DNA from: Chara braunii
Lineage: Eukaryota > Streptophyta > Charophyceae > Charales > Characeae
Assembly: GCA_003427395.1 (NCBI GenBank)
Contig: BFEA01000047.1
Coordinates: forward strand, 3,438,920 to 3,461,030
Length of the DNA: 22,111 bases
Reading direction: 5' to 3'
Each line of letters begins with the position of its first letter. Within the stretch, counting starts at the first letter, position 1. Positions 16,777 to 22,111 of this stretch are shown here, piece by piece. The position numbers were made by a program, and so were the translations under genes. The notes below the pieces were generated by a model that worked only from the letters and a program-made list of their open reading frames with translations, did not search any database and was not told the DNA's origin.

Positions 16777-18387
16777 TCCCCCTCCCCCTGTTGCTGCTAC
16801 TGCTGTTCCTGGTGGGCTTGTCTTTGGGAGTGCCTCCCCACTATTACGAGGATTTGAAGCCAGTCTATGGGTTTTGCCATGCTTCGGAGAATCTCTTTGA
16901 GGGACAATGCTAGGCTTCCGAATGGCGAACCTGCTAGTTGAACTAGGTCCCGGCCCAGGTCCAGGACCAGGACCAGGGGCAGGCCCAAATATTGTTCCTC
17001 CTGTCAGAAGTCCGATTTCCATCTCATTGTACGGAAAGTAGATCGTAGTGAATCGCTGCTTGAAGTCCCTTTTTGGAGTACCTAAGGGGGACCCTCTAAG
17101 GGAAGGGATAAGTGGGGTTCGCGGGCTCCCGTCTCCCCAAGATACTGCAGTAGGGGATCCTGAATGTGGGGAGTTTCTCAGCAACAAGTTGGGGGATGGA
17201 AGAGACAGCCTTGGGGAGTTAGCTCGACTCAGCCTTGCTCTGGGATCAGTCCTGAGGTAACTAGACCGTTCTGGTGCTAAATTTCGTGGGGGTGTTCCCC
17301 TAGCAGTGATATGGTGATGATGAGCAGCAACAAATGCCTCCCCCTTTGGATCCAAGGCCATGAACGATGACACCGGTGCTTCAACGTCTTTCCTATCCTC
17401 GTTGGTTTGTTTCCCTACTCTTACTACGTCATGGACACTGTCAAGGGCTCTAGACCTGTCCCCTAGACTGTGCAGGAGTGGGTTGCTCGTGTTCAGAGCC
17501 TCAGATCTCAAGCTATGATCCAGCGGCATGCCTTGTATAGGATCGTGCAAAGCGGGCAGCGGACTACTCCTGGGACTTCCATCCTCCTTTCGCGCTTGCA
17601 TGCGATACAAGCTTTGGTGTGTGCCCGTTTCACAAACAAGGGATGCTGATGAATGAGGATAAAGGTGACAGGTTGGTGAATAAGACCGAGGAGGAGATGG
17701 CGGTGGATGCACAGGAGGAAGAGGCAGTGGTGAATGAGCCCTAGGAGGAGACGGTGGTGGCCCAAGAGGAGGAGGTAGCGGTGAACGAGTCCGAGACGGA
17801 GACGGTGGCGATTGAAGGGACGGCCGTGTTCCAGGTCCATGGTCGGGAGGAGGCGGCGGAGGAGTAGGTGATGAATCACGAAGTGGAGCTGATGAATGAG
17901 GAAGAGGAGGTGGTGGATCGTCGAGAGGAGATGAGATCTTTTTCGTCAGTACCTTGATGAAAGCATCTAGAGCAGTATCCGATCCAGGTACTCCAAGCAC
18001 GTATACATCTTCCTGTCTGATAATTGCCTTTATGTACTCCAGGTTGACCACGATGGCCTTCTCTCTGGACAAGATTGTCGCCGGATAAGACAAGAGAGGA
18101 TCCAGAACTCGAAGATCTCGTAACGGGATGTCTGCCAGCCGTACGATCTCGTACTTACTCGCTTCCATTACCTGCATGCTCCCAGAAGCATGAAAATGCA
18201 TCCAAGATCGACTTCCTGCCGTTCTCTTTCTCTTTGACTGTGGCCTGTCCTTAGCAGTGGTACCCTCCACAAGACCCACAGAACTGATATTGCCCGCCAT
18301 TGCCCCCAGTTGCATCTGGGGTGGAAGCTTTATTTCTGCTAAACCGTTTTTAGCATTTGTACCACCCTCCTGATTCAGGGACTCCAT
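14116..18387 (-). CDS. MRS2/CorA-family magnesium transporter, greatly expanded, with SMN in place of GMN
   Basis: A membrane Mg2+ channel of the CorA/Mrs2 (plant MRS2/MGT) family. The frame opens upstream of 18387, but the first ATG is at 18385-18387, giving 1,423 residues; family members usually have 400-550. The conserved N-terminal segment (residues ~59-131) holds RSWM, RDLRVLDPLLSYPATIL and REKAIVVNLEYIKAII. Residues ~153-555 are a Pro/Ser-rich block with extensin-like SPPR/PPPSPP words, a PG-dipeptide run and 20 consecutive Gly (534-553). The coiled-coil segment (~556-649) holds LPFELRALEACFEGAL, AYPVLDELTS, VQKIREMLEHLLD and DLADLLLTEKK. A second block (~650-1298) has nine Asn, STGLT repeats and Pro-rich duplications. 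The C-terminal core (~1302-1423) has LEMLLETYFVHVDGLLNRL, EYVEDTEDYINMMLD, TM1 (~1354-1372), SMN (1375-1377) and TM2 (~1393-1416). The family identity is secure. The exon structure is not: the blocks could be spliced out in some transcripts. Confidence 0.85.
14254..14265 (-). other. Pore signature SMN-M (canonical GMN) of the MRS2 protein
   Basis: Read on the minus strand, the four codons AGC-ATG-AAT-ATG give Ser1375-Met-Asn-Met, directly after TM1 and before Pro. The family signature is Gly-Met-Asn. The flanking plant-like pattern (G-x-F-[G]-M-N-x-P) is kept, so this is the right position and not a misalignment. A Gly (GGC/GGT) to Ser (AGC) change can come from one base substitution. Confidence 0.9.
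15175..15430 (-). repeat. In-frame 117-bp (39-codon) tandem duplication in the MRS2 Pro-rich block
   Basis: Plus-strand GCACAGCGGGAA-type words recur exactly 117 bp apart (15211 and 15328), with similar GGAGGAGAAG-rich surroundings. In the protein this gives two modules: PPSVLPLLSPP...PPGSRCAVTS followed by PPSILPLPSPP...PPASRCALTS. The period is a multiple of three and the protein text is conserved between copies, which argues that the block is translated. Confidence 0.65.
16729..16788 (-). repeat. Gly20-encoding tract ((TCC)14 plus C-rich end)
   Basis: On the plus strand there are fourteen TCC units (16729-16770) followed by six more TCC/CCC triplets. On the coding strand this is 20 GGA/GGG codons, residues 534-553, directly before the conserved segment CTLPFELRALE. 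It is a length-variable trinucleotide tract at a domain edge. Confidence 0.85.
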
Positions 18388-18457
18388 AAGACCTGCCAGA
18401 GCCACCGTTGCTGTTGGGGGTGTAACCTTTCTCTGCCGCTGAGCCTGTCTTTAGCAT
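18350..18457 (-). CDS. Upstream ORF overlapping the MRS2 start
   Basis: An ATG at 18455-18457 opens a 35-codon frame that ends at TAA (18350-18352). It runs past the MRS2 start at 18387 in a different frame, overlapping the main coding region by 38 bases. The encoded peptide is Gly/Ser-rich with no family resemblance. If transcription begins upstream of 18457, an overlapping uORF would be expected to lower MRS2 translation. The main ATG has G at +4 but not a purine at -3. The transcript start is unknown, so this is a candidate only. A 13-bp direct repeat (TAGCATTTGTACC, plus strand) at 18351-18363 and 18457-18469 borders the uORF. Confidence 0.3.
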   Translation of the reverse strand: MLKTGSAAEKGYTPNSNGGSGRSYGVPESGGWYKC

Positions 18458-18911
18458 AGCATTTGTACCTCCTCCTTTTTTACCCAGTGAACTGCACAAG
18501 TGGTTAACAGGGACGCCCACTTTTCAGCCCCAGATTAAACCTTGAAGCACTGAAAAGTGCATTTGCCCTGTTTTGTTTTTGGTCAAGGTCCATGTGTGCC
18601 AAGTGTGGTGTTTGTTGGGGTCTTCGAGATGACTGTTTTGGCCAGCCCTGAAAATCCTGTTTTTTTTTTTGTTTTTTTTTTTTTGACAGTACAATAATAC
18701 AAAGTTAATCAAGAACACCGAATGGAAAAGTCCCAGCGCTATACACACACTAGGATGGCAGTTTCACCCGCCAATCCTCTCGCTCCCCCCTGCCCTCTAC
18801 TACCCACAAACGGCGCCTGACGGCGGGAAACTGCCAGCGTATGCGGCAAATGAGTGAGAGTGTACCTTATTGGCAATACAAAATAGATCATACAGCTTTG
18901 GTCACATTAAA

Positions 18912-18914
<3 letters not shown>
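18458..18914. promoter_or_regulatory. Presumed 5' UTR/promoter region of the MRS2 gene
   Basis: A gene-free stretch upstream of the minus-strand MRS2 start. It holds two adjacent T-runs (18660-18684, A-runs on the gene's strand) and ends near a single reverse-oriented TTTCCCGCC site (18822-18830). I cannot place a TATA box or transcription start with confidence. Confidence 0.35.
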
Positions 18915-18995
<81 letters not shown>

Positions 18996-19537
18996 TCTGT
19001 GGGTGTGAGTGTATGTCCGTATGAATGAAGGCGAGTATGTGCGTTCGTGAGTATGCGTGTGCGATTTCCCGCCATTCTCTCCATCGCTTTGCCCTTTCCC
19101 GCCATTCTCCAGCTCCAGCCCTTTTATCAATGCATCCTAAAACTATGTCCGTGTGCGTATGCGTGTCAATTTTCCAGCCACTCTCAAGTCCCTCCCTCCT
19201 TCCTTCTTTCCCGCCAATTTTCATCCCTCCGTTGTCGTCCGCTTTCCCGCTACTCCTCCATCTCTCCCTTCTCCTACTCTCTCCACTTGCCCGCCACTCT
19301 CCATCCCTCCTTTCTCCCCCGCTATCCCGCCGCCACTCTCCATATCTCCCTTCCCGCGGTTCTCGCTCTCTCCCGCCCTTTTCCTTCCATGCTTGTCACG
19401 TATCTCTCCCGCGCAAATTACCTTCCTGGCTTCTATGATCCACGACACAATATCATCAGAGGCCCCCACGCCCGTACCTACACTCGTTGGCGTCCCCCAC
19501 GCCTTTTCACCTCTCCCGCACTTTTCACCTTTCCCGC
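18823..19537. promoter_or_regulatory. Cluster of six E2F-type octamers (TTTCCCGC)
   Basis: TTTCCCGC occurs on the plus strand at 19065-19072, 19095-19102, 19207-19214, 19243-19250 and 19530-19537, and on the minus strand at 18823-18830. Several extend to TTTCCCGCCA, a canonical plant E2F/DP site. Six copies in about 715 bp is far above random expectation. However, the surrounding DNA is a diverged pyrimidine-rich repeat, so common descent of the sites is a real alternative. They lie 0.4-1.2 kb upstream of the MRS2 start. Confidence 0.4.
18915..18996. repeat. Compound microsatellite (CT)32(GT)9
   Basis: Thirty-two perfect CT units (18915-18978) run directly into nine GT units (18979-18996), followed by imperfect GT-rich sequence. 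On the MRS2 strand this is a GAGA tract about 530 bp upstream of the start codon. Poly-Arg/Glu frames here are artefacts. Confidence 0.95.
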
Positions 19538-19620
19538 GCTTTTCACTTCTCCTGCTGCGCTTTTCACCTGTTCTGCGCTTTTCACCTCTCCAGCGCTTTC
19601 ACCTCTCCCACGCTTTTCAC
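19494..19620. repeat. Minisatellite, seven ~18-bp units
   Basis: Seven consecutive units of roughly CTCTCCCGCGCTTTTCAC, with lengths of 16-21 bp and a few substitutions. A looser pyrimidine-rich array with CCCGCCA(T/C)TCTCCA words precedes it (about 19060-19390). The apparent open frames on the plus strand (about 19047-19635) only translate this repeat. A 16-bp AT palindrome, GATTAATTAATTAATC (19626-19641), follows directly. Confidence 0.75.
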
Positions 19621-19635
19621 CGACTGATTAATTAA

Positions 19636-20034
19636 TTAATCCTTGGCGGGACTGGTGGTCGATTGCCTTGATGACCTATCTGTTGCATACGGCGCGATAC
19701 TGGGCCAGGTACCAGGAACCACCCCGATTCTGGGGCGGAAGCGGTTCTCATCTCTGTCCCATGGCGCGCTGGTCTTTGCCGCCACGGGGGAAAACGGGCC
19801 TGGGGATCGGGCAACGCCACATGTGGGTTTGGTAGGGACGGCCTTCACAACGGCGGGAGGGGAGTCCAAGGCTGTTGCATAAGGAGGCGGCTCGAGCTTC
19901 TGCTCAATGAGCTGTGCCATCCTCCCACTTGGCTTCGGCTTTTCCTCCTCCTCGCAAGGCGCTCGGCCATCATCAGTCGGGCCTGATACACGGCTTGAAA
20001 ATAACTGAACAACTGTAAAGGGCAAATTTCGCAC
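19636..20034 (-). CDS. Unrecognised minus-strand reading frame
   Basis: The open frame is 133 codons including stop, with its only in-frame ATG at 19918-19920, which would leave 94 residues starting MAQLIEQKLEPPPYATALD. The part before the ATG is Glu/Lys-rich (EEEEKPKPSGR). The rest is Pro/Ala/Arg-rich with no domain I recognise. Composition is less simple than the neighbouring minisatellite, so it may be a piece of a gag-like or host gene cut off by the LINE insertion at about 20045-20095. A chance frame is equally possible. Confidence 0.18.
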   Translation of the reverse strand: MRNLPFTVVQLFSSRVSGPTDDGRAPCEEEEKPKPSGRMAQLIEQKLEPPPYATALDSPPAVVKAVPTKPTCGVARSPGPFSPVAAKTSAPWDRDENRFRPRIGVVPGTWPSIAPYATDRSSRQSTTSPAKD

Positions 20035-20094
20035 AAAAACAGACTCTTTTTTTTTTTTTTTGTGCGGAGTTTTTCATCCGCTAATTACAAATTT

Positions 20095-21934
20095 CTAGGC
20101 ACTTTTTGGCCGAGCCCTAGTTACCAATGTGGCGCTTTTTGCCTTGCTGTGGTTTGTAGGCACAGTCAGAGCCCTGGGGAAGAAACTGCTAAGGTAGGTG
20201 AGACACGCAGCTGCTAGATTCCTGTGGAAACCGTTTGCAGAAACGGACACAGGACTCATATCAAAAGTTGCCTGGGAACTGATTTGCTGTTCCAGGGAGG
20301 AAGGTGGTTTGGGACTGTTAGATCCAGGTAGGCAGAACGCCGCATTACTGGTCAAATGGATAATTAAGGCTGTGTCCTCTCAATCGGAAGATCATTGGAT
20401 TCTCTTGGCTGAACAGATCCTGGCGCACGACTGGAACTTACCTCGTGTTAGAGATGTGTGGACATGCTGCATGATGGAATCTTACCTGCGCAGGAAAACC
20501 TCTTCACCTTTCTGGCAGGATGTCCTGAACGCATGGAAAAAAGTAGGCCCCCTCACGTGGACACAGCCTACAACCAGAGACGAGGTACTTTCCCAACCTC
20601 TGTTTGATAATCCGCACATTAGGGGAGATGATGGGAAGCCATTCTCAGCAGGAAGCGATCCATCCGCATTCGGGAGGCAATGGGCTGAGAAAGGCGTTCT
20701 CAGGGTGGCAGACCTCTGGGACGCAATAACAGGTCAATGGACGTCGCTGCAAGAGTTGAAACAGAAACTAAGGAGACTAGGACATGTGGAAGAAAGGGCG
20801 GCCTCCCTGAAGGCCGCCATCCCCCCGGAGTGGAAACACCTGCTGAGCCCCGCAGGAGTTCCCCCTCCGGGGACATGGTTTAGCACACAGTCCTCACTGG
20901 CACAAGAGGATCAAGCGGAAGCGCTATGGAAATTACTCTCCACAGACTCGGAAGGTACCAGACTGTTTCAACGATGGAGTAGATTGCCAGGCTCGAAAAG
21001 TTTAATATGTGCAGACGAGAGCCCCCCCTCCACTGCATCCAGGCCATTAGGCAATCTAATACAGGTAAGGATTCGGGAAACATGCAATGATGGGGGAGAA
21101 TGGACATGTAAGCTCTGGGCAAATGGGACACCAATCCATGAGTTGCGACTGGACCCCAAGATGTGGTCCTGGCAAGGCTCCAGGAGGTTCCCCAAGGAAG
21201 CGTGGCTTACAGACTTCACGACGGCAGGAGGATATGATCTCCAACTTCCAGCAAGAACTTCACTTTCGGTGGCCATAAGCAGGTGGGCACAAGTTGATTC
21301 TTCGGAAGAAACATCAATCAGCAGAGCAATTACAAGGTGCTGGACACAGTTGAAGAAGATGCCCCTGATCAGAGCCACGACCCTACTTTGGTTACTGTCG
21401 CTGTTATCGACCCCCTCGGCAGTTTGGCTGGTCGGGAGGGGAATGGAGATTGAAATTCAGTGTGTAAGGTGTCGCTGGCCATTTGAGTCCACAGTGCATC
21501 TGTGGCTGTCGTGCCCACTGTCTCGAAGAATTTGGGAGTGGTGGAAACCCCACTGGGACCGCATTAGCGGTCCAGTTTTCCCCTGGGATGACCATTGGAT
21601 TCTATTTGGTGGCATCCCGGAAGACTTAGCCTTGGATAAAGGATGGGGCTATGTAGCCCAGGCCCTCAGGGCATGCTTGTTTCTGGTGGTTTGGGAGGTC
21701 AGGAATAAGACTGTTTTTGAGGGTCACTTTTTGTCAGACAAATCAATCAAGGCCATGGTTAAGCTGCAGATCCGTCGCAGTATCAAATGTGATTGGAGAA
21801 GGAAAGTCTCCTCTCCAAGGCTAAAGGAGGCAGGCTTGTTATGGCACACAGGAACTTGGTCCTTGGGAGGGCAACTGGTGAAGTGCCAGGAGGGCAAACT
21901 TTCTCTGGATGAGTGGTTGCTCAGTGATGAATGA
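20095..21934 (+). pseudogene. LINE ORF2 C-terminal fragment with zf-RVT motif
   Basis: LINE ORF2 makes the cDNA during retrotransposition; only its C-terminal third is here. The text starts GRALVTNVALFALLWFVG (about 20110-20163), typical of the region after the LINE RT core, then a TAG stop (20195-20197) breaks the frame. It resumes VRHAAARFLWKP and GLISKVAWELICCSREEGGLG, the conserved FLW...W...C...EGGLG block. The remaining 578 codons are open, to 21934. Near the end is the zf-RVT zinc motif C-x2-C-x8-H-x4-C (CVRCRWPFESTVHLWLSC, 21461-21514), followed by RRIWEWW. All four ligands are present. The long open frame suggests a young insertion, but no catalytic RT residues remain, so it has no autonomous activity. 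Confidence 0.75.
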
Positions 21935-22022
21935 CATACCTGGGCGCTCGGTTAAGCTCCGCAGTAGGAGGGCAGTAATTGGTGGGAAAGTAAGGTAGGT
22001 AGGAGCGTTAATATTTTTTTTT

Positions 22023-22093
22023 GGAGCTTTGCTCCGCCGCCCCGTTTTAGGGGCGGTCAGTAACAGGGCTTAGACAACCGTGTAGGTCTAAGC
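22023..22093 (+). other. Three consecutive hairpins in the LINE 3' tail
   Basis: Three perfect stems follow one another. The first is GGAGC (22023-22027) with GCTCC (22031-22035). The second is CCGCCCC (22037-22043) with GGGGCGG (22050-22056). The third is GCTTAGAC (22068-22075) with GTCTAAGC (22086-22093). A T-run precedes the first. In many LINEs the RT recognises a structured 3' UTR; that role here is inference. Confidence 0.6.
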
Positions 22094-22111
22094 GTTCTGG
22101 ACCCAAGATTA

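Larger units (their letters stand above)
20095..22111 (+). mobile_element. 5'-truncated LINE (non-LTR retrotransposon), 3' part
   Basis: The sequence enters in the late part of a LINE ORF2 and continues through the C-terminal zinc-knuckle region to a stop at 21934 and a 3' UTR. The catalytic RT core and endonuclease are absent, which fits the usual 5' truncation during target-primed insertion. A T-run (about 20048-20061) lies just left of the first recognisable LINE text. The right end was not identified inside the window: there is no poly(A) tail before 22111. Confidence 0.7.

Noticed and set aside
18907-19224. Arg/Glu-repeat frames on the minus strand
   Set aside because: They are direct translations of the (CT)32(GT)9 microsatellite.
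19047-19635. Overlapping open frames of 137-194 codons on the plus strand
   Set aside because: Three overlapping Pro/Ser/Leu-rich frames across a pyrimidine-rich minisatellite only reflect the repeat.
1-22111. CRISPR array or prokaryotic operon
   Set aside because: There are no regularly spaced identical repeats with unique spacers, no closely packed same-strand genes, and all recognisable proteins are eukaryotic.

Overview
The window looks like a piece of a repeat-rich nuclear genome from the green plant lineage (streptophyte). The evidence is a plant-type MRS2/CorA magnesium-transporter gene, a decayed plant-style Ty3/gypsy chromovirus, a 3-bp-TSD PIF/Harbinger-like DNA transposon, a LINE 3' end and tRNA-derived SINE-like pieces. 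A charophyte alga such as Chara is my best guess from the style of the retroelement proteins, but the sequence does not prove the species. There are no bacterial features.

Layout. 1-445: small foldback and short repeats. 446-1974: a 1,529-bp DNA transposon with perfect 21-bp terminal inverted repeats, a TTA duplication on both sides, and seven copies of a subterminal octamer confined to its two ends; I find no convincing transposase in it. 1975-6390: mostly gene-free and AT-rich in the middle, with small hairpins, an 89-bp tandem duplication and an isolated minus-strand tRNA T-arm (box B). 6391 to about 12530: a dead Ty3/gypsy chromovirus on the plus strand, read as gag (zinc knuckle), protease, RT, RNase H, integrase, chromodomain-like tail, polypurine tract and 3' LTR. 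12531-14115: trinucleotide tracts, a tRNA-derived SINE head and unassigned sequence.

14116-18387 (minus): the one gene that looks intact, a magnesium transporter of the MRS2 family. It is 1,423 codons long in one open frame, against roughly 400-550 residues normally, because two long Pro/Ser-rich low-complexity blocks sit between the conserved segments. Its GMN selectivity signature reads SMN. 18388-19640: its upstream region, with an overlapping uORF, a (CT)32(GT)9 tract, a cluster of six E2F-type octamers and an 18-bp minisatellite. 19636-20034: an unrecognised minus-strand frame. 20095-22111: the C-terminal part and 3' tail of a 5'-truncated LINE, ending in three successive hairpins.

The genes do not form a pathway: this is one host gene in a bed of mobile-element remains. 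The points most worth following are the expanded SMN-type MRS2 protein, including whether its low-complexity blocks are spliced out in frame, the well-bounded Harbinger-like element with its palindromic ends, and the E2F-site cluster upstream of MRS2.
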